From Dickeya chrysanthemi NCPPB 402 (GTDB taxonomy: Bacteria; Pseudomonadota; Gammaproteobacteria; Enterobacterales; Enterobacteriaceae): 64,000 bases of DNA. The stretch spans positions 2,988,328 through 3,052,327 of the forward strand of contig NZ_CM001974.1 of the NCBI RefSeq assembly GCF_000406105.1, in the 5' to 3' direction. The translations under genes and the position numbers were made by a program. Under the pieces are notes generated by a model. It worked only from the letters and a program-made list of their open reading frames with translations, ran no database searches and was not told where the DNA came from. This document shows positions 21,349-30,326 of the stretch, piece by piece; position 1 is the first letter of the stretch; every line of letters starts with the position of its first letter.

Positions 21349-24300
21349 AGCCGGATGTCTCCTGTCTCCACCTGTTGCCGCAATTTATCCATCAATAGAT
21401 TGGGCGTCGGATGTTCGATCAGCCAATTCGGCTGCACGGGAACTTTCATCTGTTTTTCCAGCGTGGTGCTCAATTGCATCGCAATAATCGAGTCCATTCC
21501 GTAGTCTTGCAGGGGTTTGTCCCAGTCAAGACTGCTGCCCAGTTTCATAACCTTTTCAATTCCGGCCGCCAACACGCGACGAAGCTCTCCATCACGTTCA
21601 GCCGGGGGGGTGGCGTCAGGCGCGACCGCCGCCTCAGGCTGGGTGGATTGGAATACGGAACGTTGAGTCGCCAGCGGCGGCGGCACCGGCCGGGCGGTGG
21701 TTATCACGCTTTCCACTTCTTGCCGTAGTTCGGCGGGTAAGTCGGCTAACGACAGCGACGAGAGATAATCTGCAAATTCTGCCGTCGATAACCGCCCGGC
21801 GCTGAAAAGATGGATTTTTTGTCGAACCGCATCGGCGATGGAACGGCTGGGGCTGACAGACGGCGACACGGTCTGATCATCGCCAAGGCCCAGTAACGCT
21901 TTGGCTTTTTGTCTGTCCGTGACGGCAACCAGCGCCGTGACCTCGTCATTCCCTGCTGTTTGCAGCGCCTGCACCGCCGCCACGGCATCAATACTTCCCA
22001 TGCCCTGTTGCGCCAAAAACGCTAACCGCTCGGCCAGCCGCGAACCGTCAACAGCGCCATCGACGTTCCATTGTCCCCAGCAAATCGAAGAAACCCGTCC
22101 CTGCCTTTGCCTGAGAGAAACCCGCCGTTGGCGGTATCGGGCAAACGCATTCTGGAATGCGGCGGAATAGGCATAATCAGAAGAACCCTGAAGGCCAAAC
22201 GCCGCAACGGAGGAAAACATCAGGAAGAACTCCAGCGGCTCATTCGCGGTTGCCGCATCAATGTTCAGGGTTCCCGATACTTTCGCCGCCATCACCTGCC
22301 GGAACGTATCCCAGGGTTTATCCAGAATCGAACCGTCATTCACCTGCCGGGCCAGATGTATCACCCCATGCAGGGTGATGCCTGCCGATTTCAGGGACTG
22401 CATCGCCTGGTTAAGGCCATCGATATCCAGAATATCGACGGCACGGTAAATCACCTGAGCGCCGGACGCCCGGATACGCGCCAAAATCGGGGCGACCTGA
22501 TGTTCCGGACGACGGGAAAAAATCACCAACCGTGCCTGATAGTGGCAGGCTAACACCTGACACACCTGCTCCCCCGTCTCGCCCAGCGCGCCGACCATTA
22601 AGTAGGTCGCCCCGGTGCGAAAGCGCGTTTCAGGCGCCGGATGTTCATCGGTTTCGCCGACACGGAGCTCATAGCGGCGGCCACGGCTGAAACGGAGAGT
22701 CGGAGTATTGACGGCATGAGTATGTTTTCCCGGTTCAGAAAGCGGTATCTCATCGCCCAGCCAGGTTTGCATCAATTGCAGCGCGACATCCTGCGCCGTT
22801 GCCTGAGTCTCGACAATGACGCTCCGATAGCGATGCCCGACGGTTTCCAGGATCGCAGACCGGAACAATCCGCAAAGCGCTTCATGTTGTACATCCGTCA
22901 TCGTCAGGCTTTGCTCATAATCCGCCCGATGGCAGCAATAGAACTGTACCGGGTTCAGCCGGGCAACCGCCTGCACAGCCTGAACACACAGGTACGCAAG
23001 CTGCAGGCCATACCCGGTTTCGGCGTCTGCGCCCTGAGGTAAGAACAGAAAAACCACCAGTGGTTTACCCGCATCGGTGACTGCCGCCGAGAGTGCGGAT
23101 TTCAGCGCATTAATCCCCGTTGGCGCCTGTAACACATGGTGCTGCAACGTGATATTCCGCACATCCCAGATAGACGGCGGCATATCAGCAATATGTTGAA
23201 TCTGTTGACAAACCTGCTCGATATCCCGGCAATCAGAAGGGGTCTGGCTGAGGACCAGAATTTGCCGATCGCGGCTGGCCTTGATCCGCTCAACCCATTG
23301 GTTACCTTCATGTTCCGTTACCTCGACCCACGTCTCTGTAGCTCGCAGCCAGTGGGTTTCTCCGGTTTCAACCACCGGCGTTTTCGCTGCATCTTGCGGC
23401 AAACACGGCAGACTCTGCGCCGCCGTCACCGCCGACGCGGCTTTTTCTTCAAACCAGCACGATTGTTTGAAAAACGGATAAGTCGGCAGGCTGATTCTTC
23501 CCGGGAAACGACGGCCGGCGGACTGCCCCGCAGCCCTGGCCTCGGGGTAGAGTAAATCCCACGGAATATCCAGACCCGTCACCCATAATCCCGCGAGCTG
23601 ATTCAGGTTTTGCTGATGTGCCCATTGTTCAATAACTGCGCCGAACTCGGGGGTATCGACAAACGCTTTATAAGAAGGCGCGTTGTAATTCACCCGGCCT
23701 CTAAACAGCGGCGGAGCGGAAATATCGCCGTGAATGCATTGGGTTAATGTTGCTTGCAGTTCACTGGCCGAGCCCGTAACAAAAGCGAGACGCTCCTCCA
23801 TCGGCTGGCGTCCACGCTGCAAGGTATAAGCCAGTTGCTGCAAGTCGACGTCATGCCCATCGGTCTGTTCCCGCTGGAGCCAGGCCAGCAGATTTTCCGC
23901 CATCAACGGCAAACGATCGGCTCGCATTGCCGAGAGCACGATCAACACCGGTCTGGCCGCCGGAACGGTTTCAACCGCCGGCGCCAGATACTCTTCAATC
24001 ACCAGGTGGGCATTGGTACCGCTGTAACCAAAGGAGCTCACTGCCGCTCTTCGCGGTTGCCTTTCATCATGCTGCCACGGCTTAAGTTGGGTATTGACGT
24101 AGAAAGGCGAGTCATCGAAGTCAAAGTGTGGGTTCGGCGTACGAAAGTGCAGCGACGGCACCAGTTGCCGGTGTTTCATCGACAGCAACACCTTCTGCAC
24201 GCTCGCCATGCCAGACGCTGCCGACGTATGGCCAATATTGCTTTTTACCGATCCCAGACCGCAGAAGTTTTTGCGCGAAGTCCGTTCTCTGAACACCGAG

Positions 24301-27300
24301 GCCAACGCTTCAAGCTCAATCGGATCGCCCAGTTTGGTGCCGGTTCCGTGTGTTTCAACGTAACTGATTGAATCCGGGTCAATCTGGTATTTCCGGTAAA
24401 TCTCTCTTTCCAGTTCTATCTGGCTGTTGACGCTGGGTGCCGTGATCCCATTCGTCTTACCGTCTTGATTAATGCCCGAACCAATGATGACGCCATAAAT
24501 ATGGTCGCCATCCTGTTCAGCCTGCGACAAGCGTTTCAGTACCAGACACCCGGCCCCTTCGCCGGGTACAAAACCATCCGCCGTATTATCAAACGCTTTA
24601 CACTGACCTTCGGGAGACAACATACCGGCAGAACACATGCCGATATACGTTTCCGGCATCAGATACAGGCTAACCCCGCCGACCAATGCCAGATCGATTT
24701 CACCATTTTGCAGCGCCTGAATAGCCAGGTGCGTGGTAACCAGAGACGAGGAACACGCCGTATCGACAGGAATGGCCGGTCCTTTCAGGTTCAGGAAATA
24801 CGGAATCCGCGCTGCACCGATCGCAAAACTGTTACCGGTCCCGGACAGCGGCGTAGCGGAATTGAGCATCATATGGGCATATTCATAACTCATAATCCCC
24901 ATATAAACGCCGCACTTCTTATGGCTCAGTTCTTCAGGGCTGTAACCGGCATCTTCAAACGCTTTATACCCTTCCTGCAGGAAGATCCGATGCTGAGGGT
25001 CCATTCCCTCTGCTTCTGCGGGGGAGATCGAGAAAAATAGCGGGTCAAAACGGTCGATATCGCTTAATGCCCCGAGCCACTTGCAATATATTTTGCCGTC
25101 TTTGCTACGGTCAGGATCGAAATAGTGATCGACATCCCAACGCGTTTTAGGCACTTCACGAATCGCGTTATGTCCATCCGTTAAGTTATTCCAGTATTGG
25201 TCCAGATTGTCTGCATCGGGGTAGCGCCCCGACATCCCGATAATGGCTATTTTCTCGGTCGTCGGGTTAATCACCCGATCATGTTCGGGTATCGATACCG
25301 ATGCCGGCACGGCCAGATTTTGCGCATCCCGAGGCAAATTCGGCGGTTCAGGGATATCGGTTAATGTGACCGTGACCGGCTTTGGGGGCAACCCGCCGCC
25401 ATCCTGCCGGGTGGCAATGTACTCAGCCAAAGCATGAAGAGTCGGATAATCGTACAGGCGGGTAGCAGAAAGATGGATGCCCAATCCCTTGTTAATCTGA
25501 TTGATCCATTCAGCACCGATAATGGAATCCAATCCCAACTCCGAGAATGCACGATCGTTGCCGATTTTTTCCGGTGTCATGTAGAGTGCATCGGCCAGAC
25601 TGGTTTTCAGTAACCGGGTTATCTCGCCAACGTGCTCACGCTGAGCCGATGATCGGTCAGTCGCTTGGGGGGCAAGGTCCATTTGGGGTGAATCAGCCGT
25701 ACCGCCTTGCAGTTGCGTTATTATCTTCTTATCTTCATGCCGTAACAGCGCGTCAGCCTCGGGGCTTTCCGACAAGGGGTTATCCGACAAAAGGTTATCC
25801 GACAAAGGGTTATCCGCCGCGTCGCTGTGATTCCCATTGAGCACAATAAACTGCGCCAGTTGACGAACGCTGGAGTAATCATAAAGTCGCGTGGCGGACA
25901 GCGAGCTGCCCAGTTGTCGATTGATGTCATGAACCCATTCAGCTCCGACAATCGAATCGAGCCCCATCTCGGCAAAGGAGCGATCACTATGAATATCCGC
26001 CTCCGGCGAACACAACGCCTGGGCCAGACTCACCCGTAATTTTTCGATAACACTCGCCAGAGAAACACCTCCATGCCGGTGTTCCGCATGAAGAGCGCCA
26101 TTAGTATGTGTTGGGTTGACCCCGTTAATTTCTCCGCCGCCCGCGGTATTCCGGGTAGATGTCGACGTCGATGTCGACGTAGATGTAAATGTAGATGTCG
26201 ACGTAGATGTAGCGTGGCCATTGATGCCATGACTGAGGTGAACAGCCGTCTTGTCGCCCGGCCGTTGCGCTGCCGCCGCGCCGTTCAGCACGGCTGACTG
26301 GTCGATGTCTCTTTTCAGCATCAGCGGCGGCAACGTCATTTTCCCGGCATGATTCGCCGTGACGCCAGCGGTGGTTGACTGTTTAACCGTTTTTTGCGGC
26401 TCGGGTTGACGCCGCGTTGCTTTTATCCAGTAACGCTGGCGGTCAAACGGATAGGTTGGCAGCGCCAGACGAGAGTAATGCTGACCCGCATATAATTGCA
26501 GCCAGTCAACCGCTCTGGTCTCCACCCATGCCTGGGCGATTTTCGTCCACTGGCGGCTCTGCCACCAGCGCGTAATATCCTGAATATCAAGGTTGGGTAA
26601 ACGACCGGATTCATCGCAATTGACAAAAATCGCCCCCTCGCCGGCGGCGGCCAGCGGATCGCCGGCAATGATGGCCAGTTGACGCAACAGCGATGCCACA
26701 TCTTCCGCAACGAACGACGCCCTCGCTTCCATCGCATCTCGTCCGGTTTGCAGCGTGTAGGCGAACTGCTTGAGATTTCTCGCTACATAGTCTGAATTTT
26801 CAGCGACATACTGCATCAGGTGTTGCGCATAAACCTGCAACCTTTCACTGTTTTTGGCTGACAGAACGATAACTTCCGGGCCATGCCCGAACGACACGGC
26901 CTCTTCAGGTTCCCGACGGTATTCCTCAATGACCAGATGAACGTTCGCCCCCCCCGCACCAAACGAACTCACCCCCGCACGCAGCGGCTGCAACACATCG
27001 TCGACGAGCGGACGCTGCCATGCCTGACCCTGCTGGAGTACATAAAACGGGCTATTCTCCAGTTCCAGCAAGGGGTTCAGCGTCTGGCAGTGCAGTGACT
27101 GGGGCAGATATTCATCCCGCATCGCCAGCAAAACCTTGATGACGCCGGCGACACCGGCGGCGGTTTCCGTATGCCCGATGTTCGATTTAACCGAGCCTAA
27201 CGCGCAGTGTTTCACCACGGCTTTCCCGGCGCCGGCCTCGGAATGAAGCCCATGCGCCTGATAAAGATCGTGAAACGCCATTTTCAAACCATTGACTTCA

Positions 27301-28934
27301 ATAGGATCGCCTAACGGCGTGCCGGTTCCATGACACTCAATATAGGAAATACTGCGGGGATCGACGCCGGCTTTCATATGCGCATCGCGGACAAGCTGAG
27401 CCTGAGCATTCGGATTCGGCGCCATCAAAGACGTCGCTGCGCCGCCATGGTTCTCTGCCGAGCCGATAATCACGCCGAGAATAGTGTCTTTATCGGCCTG
27501 CGCATCTTTCAGCTTTTTCAGCAGTACGACTCCCACGCCTTCCCCTCGGGCATAACCATTCGCCTGTTCAGAGAAAGTCTTGCAGCGCCCATCCTCACAA
27601 ATCATCTCTGCCTTACTGTACAGAATATGCATTTTCGGACTCAGGATCAGATTGGCGCCGCCGGCAATCGCCATGTCACAATCACCGTGCTGAATGCTCA
27701 TCACCGCACGATGAATCGCCACTAAAGAGCTTGAACACGCCGTATCAATAATTTCGCTGGGACCATGCACATCCAGCAAATAAGAGATACGGTTCGGGCA
27801 GAACATATGAGGAATCGCCGTCAGTTCCACAATATCGCGGGACTGGGCATTCAGGACGGTTTCGGCATAATCCTGTAAATTGATGCCGGCAAAGACGGCA
27901 ACCTTTTTGCCTGCCAGCGATGACGGGGCATAGCCGGACGATTCGATAAGCCGCCAGGTCGACTCCAGAAACAGTCGATGCTGGGGATCCATGGTCTGGG
28001 CTTCGCGGGGAGAAATACCAAAAAATGCCGGGTCAAACTTATCCACATCGTCAATAAAGCCGGCATATTTCACATTGGTGAATTCACCGTCTTTAGGATT
28101 ACCGTAGATTGCCTGCCAATCCCAACGTTCACGGGGAATCTCGGTGATGCAGTCCTGGCCCTGATAAAGATGACGCTGCAACGCCTCCACCGAGGGAGAC
28201 CGGGCAAACATCCCGTCCATTCCGATAATGGCGATAGGCTCATTATTCCCGCCATTCCCGCCAAACTGATTGACGTCGGTTTTCCTGGCCTGCGGACGTT
28301 TCTCGCCCGACGGGGGAGACGGATTACGCTTTTGATGGAGCCGGTAACTGGTCGCCATGAGCTCGCGAAGCCGTTTGGCCGATGGCGCATCAGACGATAA
28401 CGGCGGTGCTGATGAATCGACAACCGGCGGCTGCCGGACATCTTTTAACTGTGCATCTAACTGCGCATCTAACTGCACATCGCCGGCGGGCCGACGATGA
28501 TCGTTGGCAGGTTGGTCACCATAACGTCGCACGACTTCCGGGCCGAATCGCTTGATGATGATATCCGTCAGTTCGGCAATGTTTCTGGCTTCAAAGAAAA
28601 TAGCGGCGGAAAGCGATACCTCCAAGGCATCGGCAACACGCCCCATGATTTCCGTGATGACAATCGAATCAACGCCGTAGGTCGATATCTTTTCTTCTCT
28701 GTCGATTTTTGCCGACGGCAACTTTAATATCGCAGAAAAAATAGCCAGTATGTCCTGCAGAAGTTTCTCACGATAATCGCCGCTTTTGACGTCAGCAAGC
28801 GGGCCCGACGGGATTTCGCTGCTAGTCGTGTAAACCGCTTGCGAATGTTCCATGGCAGACTGCATCAGCTCAGCTTCCAGAATGTTCCGGGCTGACGCGT
28901 GTAAGTCTCGGGTTCTGTTCTCTTTGCCTGTCAT
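21345..28934 (-). CDS. oocL: Trans-AT polyketide synthase PKS-B, two modules with beta-branching ACP pair (OocL-like)
   Basis: 2,529 residues. Order: ACP about 50-130 (YGVDSI), KS1 232-672 (DTACSSSLVAIH, HGTGTPLGD, SNIGH), tandem ACPs 957-1034 and 1099-1179, KS2 1227-1652 (DTACSSSLV, HGTGTKLGD, SNIGH), KR 2104-2352 (GALGETG cofactor loop, catalytic Ser and SDYAYSAAF), ACP 2445-2525 (YGMDSI). The two tandem ACPs read GLDSIVGAEW and GLDSIIGAEW, with Trp six residues after the phosphopantetheine Ser, a known mark of ACPs served by HMG-CoA-synthase cassettes. The KR cofactor loop is less canonical than TGGLGGLG but keeps the glycine spacing. The leading ACP has no KS of its own here, so it probably completes the last module of PKS-A with the FMO acting between. 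The ATG at 28934 follows a GGAAGG ribosome site and lies 6 nt past the FMO stop. Linkers contain tandem repeats. Confidence 0.93.
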   Translation of the reverse strand: MTGKENRTRDLHASARNILEAELMQSAMEHSQAVYTTSSEIPSGPLADVKSGDYREKLLQDILAIFSAILKLPSAKIDREEKISTYGVDSIVITEIMGRVADALEVSLSAAIFFEARNIAELTDIIIKRFGPEVVRRYGDQPANDHRRPAGDVQLDAQLDAQLKDVRQPPVVDSSAPPLSSDAPSAKRLRELMATSYRLHQKRNPSPPSGEKRPQARKTDVNQFGGNGGNNEPIAIIGMDGMFARSPSVEALQRHLYQGQDCITEIPRERWDWQAIYGNPKDGEFTNVKYAGFIDDVDKFDPAFFGISPREAQTMDPQHRLFLESTWRLIESSGYAPSSLAGKKVAVFAGINLQDYAETVLNAQSRDIVELTAIPHMFCPNRISYLLDVHGPSEIIDTACSSSLVAIHRAVMSIQHGDCDMAIAGGANLILSPKMHILYSKAEMICEDGRCKTFSEQANGYARGEGVGVVLLKKLKDAQADKDTILGVIIGSAENHGGAATSLMAPNPNAQAQLVRDAHMKAGVDPRSISYIECHGTGTPLGDPIEVNGLKMAFHDLYQAHGLHSEAGAGKAVVKHCALGSVKSNIGHTETAAGVAGVIKVLLAMRDEYLPQSLHCQTLNPLLELENSPFYVLQQGQAWQRPLVDDVLQPLRAGVSSFGAGGANVHLVIEEYRREPEEAVSFGHGPEVIVLSAKNSERLQVYAQHLMQYVAENSDYVARNLKQFAYTLQTGRDAMEARASFVAEDVASLLRQLAIIAGDPLAAAGEGAIFVNCDESGRLPNLDIQDITRWWQSRQWTKIAQAWVETRAVDWLQLYAGQHYSRLALPTYPFDRQRYWIKATRRQPEPQKTVKQSTTAGVTANHAGKMTLPPLMLKRDIDQSAVLNGAAAAQRPGDKTAVHLSHGINGHATSTSTSTFTSTSTSTSTSTRNTAGGGEINGVNPTHTNGALHAEHRHGGVSLASVIEKLRVSLAQALCSPEADIHSDRSFAEMGLDSIVGAEWVHDINRQLGSSLSATRLYDYSSVRQLAQFIVLNGNHSDAADNPLSDNLLSDNPLSESPEADALLRHEDKKIITQLQGGTADSPQMDLAPQATDRSSAQREHVGEITRLLKTSLADALYMTPEKIGNDRAFSELGLDSIIGAEWINQINKGLGIHLSATRLYDYPTLHALAEYIATRQDGGGLPPKPVTVTLTDIPEPPNLPRDAQNLAVPASVSIPEHDRVINPTTEKIAIIGMSGRYPDADNLDQYWNNLTDGHNAIREVPKTRWDVDHYFDPDRSKDGKIYCKWLGALSDIDRFDPLFFSISPAEAEGMDPQHRIFLQEGYKAFEDAGYSPEELSHKKCGVYMGIMSYEYAHMMLNSATPLSGTGNSFAIGAARIPYFLNLKGPAIPVDTACSSSLVTTHLAIQALQNGEIDLALVGGVSLYLMPETYIGMCSAGMLSPEGQCKAFDNTADGFVPGEGAGCLVLKRLSQAEQDGDHIYGVIIGSGINQDGKTNGITAPSVNSQIELEREIYRKYQIDPDSISYVETHGTGTKLGDPIELEALASVFRERTSRKNFCGLGSVKSNIGHTSAASGMASVQKVLLSMKHRQLVPSLHFRTPNPHFDFDDSPFYVNTQLKPWQHDERQPRRAAVSSFGYSGTNAHLVIEEYLAPAVETVPAARPVLIVLSAMRADRLPLMAENLLAWLQREQTDGHDVDLQQLAYTLQRGRQPMEERLAFVTGSASELQATLTQCIHGDISAPPLFRGRVNYNAPSYKAFVDTPEFGAVIEQWAHQQNLNQLAGLWVTGLDIPWDLLYPEARAAGQSAGRRFPGRISLPTYPFFKQSCWFEEKAASAVTAAQSLPCLPQDAAKTPVVETGETHWLRATETWVEVTEHEGNQWVERIKASRDRQILVLSQTPSDCRDIEQVCQQIQHIADMPPSIWDVRNITLQHHVLQAPTGINALKSALSAAVTDAGKPLVVFLFLPQGADAETGYGLQLAYLCVQAVQAVARLNPVQFYCCHRADYEQSLTMTDVQHEALCGLFRSAILETVGHRYRSVIVETQATAQDVALQLMQTWLGDEIPLSEPGKHTHAVNTPTLRFSRGRRYELRVGETDEHPAPETRFRTGATYLMVGALGETGEQVCQVLACHYQARLVIFSRRPEHQVAPILARIRASGAQVIYRAVDILDIDGLNQAMQSLKSAGITLHGVIHLARQVNDGSILDKPWDTFRQVMAAKVSGTLNIDAATANEPLEFFLMFSSVAAFGLQGSSDYAYSAAFQNAFARYRQRRVSLRQRQGRVSSICWGQWNVDGAVDGSRLAERLAFLAQQGMGSIDAVAAVQALQTAGNDEVTALVAVTDRQKAKALLGLGDDQTVSPSVSPSRSIADAVRQKIHLFSAGRLSTAEFADYLSSLSLADLPAELRQEVESVITTARPVPPPLATQRSVFQSTQPEAAVAPDATPPAERDGELRRVLAAGIEKVMKLGSSLDWDKPLQDYGMDSIIAMQLSTTLEKQMKVPVQPNWLIEHPTPNLLMDKLRQQVETGDIRL
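25771..25815. repeat. 3 x 15-bp in-frame tandem repeat in PKS-B linker
   Basis: Three adjacent units, gacaaggggttatcc and two near copies (gacaaaaggttatcc, gacaaagggttatcc). They encode the repeated Asn-Pro/Leu-Leu-Ser-Asp linker between the two tandem beta-branching ACPs. Confidence 0.9.
26155..26211. repeat. Hexamer repeat encoding a Thr-Ser linker in PKS-B
   Basis: A 57-bp run of gtagat/gtcgac-type hexamers. On the coding strand it encodes alternating Ser and Thr ahead of the first beta-branching ACP. Probably a flexible linker grown by replication slippage. Confidence 0.9.
28447..28482. repeat. 3 x 12-bp in-frame tandem repeat in PKS-B linker
   Basis: Three copies of a unit like aactgcgcatct encode VQLDAQLDAQLK in the linker between the first ACP and KS1 of PKS-B. 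Confidence 0.85.
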
Positions 28935-28940
28935 CGTTTC

Positions 28941-30245
28941 CTACCTTCCATTGAGGACTTCACGGTACTGCGCCAATAACTTGAGAAATTTCCACAGATC
29001 AACTTCCCATTGATGACGGAAAGAGCCGATGTAATAGTTCTGGCCCAGGTCAGGATGCTGTTCTTTTTTCATTCGGCTGAAATCACGCAGCCCTTTGGCC
29101 TGTAAGAAATAAGCGTTGAGATAGTCCACGACAAACAGACCATGAGAACGGGCTGACACACCCAGCCCGGTGGCGGAGTTGATGTAACCAACAAACAACA
29201 GGTTATCGAAGTTTTTGGGGACAATATGTAAGAAACAATCGGGAATACCTTGCTTCATTTCCAGATATTGCTTGTCCAGAAACGGAAAATGGCGGTTATA
29301 TCCCGTCGCATAAATAATGGTATCGACGTCAATCTGTGAACCGTCTTCAAAGGTCACCGTCTGTCCTGAAAAAGCGCGCACATCCCCTTTGGGGTGAATA
29401 TCGCCATGACCAATAAAATATAAAAGTTGCGAATTCATAATTGGATGGGAGGCATCCAACGGGTAATCCGGTTTTTTCAAGCCGTAATCCGTACCGTCAT
29501 AACCGGCAAGCTTAAAAACCTGTTGTATATACGCCAGCGTTTCTTCGCGGGTGTTGAATTTATTGCCCAGCCCTTCCATCCACCTCGGCGTCGGCATGCC
29601 ATTAATAAATTTAGGCTGATAGTAATAACCTCGGCGAGTACTGTGATACACCGCCGAACAATGGTGAACCGCATCGACCGCAATATCGCAGCCGGAATTA
29701 CCCGCGCCGATAATCAATACCCGTTTACCCTTGATGCGCTCCGGTGTCCGGTAATCGATAGAATGCATGACATCGCCGGAAAAGTGGCCGGGATAGGCCG
29801 GCTCGGGATAACGGGCTTCACGTTGCATCCCGTTGCTGACCAGCACGAAAGCATAAAACTTCCGCTCCCCCGTCGATAATTCAACCTGCCAGCCATCGTC
29901 CTGCGGCTCGATACGGGTAACGGCAACATTAAAATGCGCCTTTTCGTACACCCCGAACGCTCTCGCATAATCACAAACATACTGATGCATCAGCTTGTGG
30001 CTGGGATAATGCGGGTAGTCTTCCGGCATGGGAAAATCCGGATATTGGGTATTCACTTTCGGCGAAATCAGATGCAGCGACGGATAGGTACGGCCACAGC
30101 GGCTGTCGGCATTCCACACGCCGCCGAAATCCGCTTCGGCTTCATACAAATCGTAGTCAATACCGGCCTGGTTCAGTTCCTTACCGAGACTCACGCCGTA
30201 AGGGCCGCCACCGATAATGCATACTCGTTTTCCGTGTATATTCAT
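28941..30245 (-). CDS. oocK: Class B flavin monooxygenase, probable polyketide Baeyer-Villiger enzyme (OocK-like)
   Basis: 434 residues, the usual size for a flavin monooxygenase (FMO). FAD-binding motif IIGGGPYGVSLG near residue 10, second dinucleotide motif IIGAGNSGCDIA near residue 174, and the FMO/BVMO signature FSGDVMHSIDY just before it. No signal peptide or membrane segment, so cytosolic. It lies between PKS-A, whose last domains are a KS and a degenerate DH-like domain without an ACP, and PKS-B, which starts with an ACP. This placement suggests it acts in trans on the intermediate of that split module. From memory, OocK of the oocydin pathway was shown to insert oxygen into a polyketide chain by Baeyer-Villiger oxidation, with the gene between oocJ and oocL. 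Start ATG 30245 follows AAAGGAT. A tandem 16-bp duplication lies in the gap upstream. Confidence 0.88.
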   Translation of the reverse strand: MNIHGKRVCIIGGGPYGVSLGKELNQAGIDYDLYEAEADFGGVWNADSRCGRTYPSLHLISPKVNTQYPDFPMPEDYPHYPSHKLMHQYVCDYARAFGVYEKAHFNVAVTRIEPQDDGWQVELSTGERKFYAFVLVSNGMQREARYPEPAYPGHFSGDVMHSIDYRTPERIKGKRVLIIGAGNSGCDIAVDAVHHCSAVYHSTRRGYYYQPKFINGMPTPRWMEGLGNKFNTREETLAYIQQVFKLAGYDGTDYGLKKPDYPLDASHPIMNSQLLYFIGHGDIHPKGDVRAFSGQTVTFEDGSQIDVDTIIYATGYNRHFPFLDKQYLEMKQGIPDCFLHIVPKNFDNLLFVGYINSATGLGVSARSHGLFVVDYLNAYFLQAKGLRDFSRMKKEQHPDLGQNYYIGSFRHQWEVDLWKFLKLLAQYREVLNGR

Positions 30246-30282
30246 TCATTAAATCCTTTTAACGTGCTGGCAATCCGTACTA

Positions 30283-30314
30283 TTTGTTCGATCAGCAATT
30301 TGTTCGATCAGCAA
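30283..30314. repeat. Exact tandem duplication of 16 bp between PKS-A and the FMO gene
   Basis: The unit tttgttcgatcagcaa occurs twice with no gap in the 81-bp space between the PKS-A stop and the FMO start. It lengthens an otherwise tight junction. No function is evident. Confidence 0.95.
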
Positions 30315-30326
30315 CACCGGGCGCGA

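Noticed and set aside
26155..26211. Repeat array considered as CRISPR or regulatory repeats
   Set aside because: The units are 6 bp with no spacers and are in frame within PKS-B, encoding a Ser-Thr linker.
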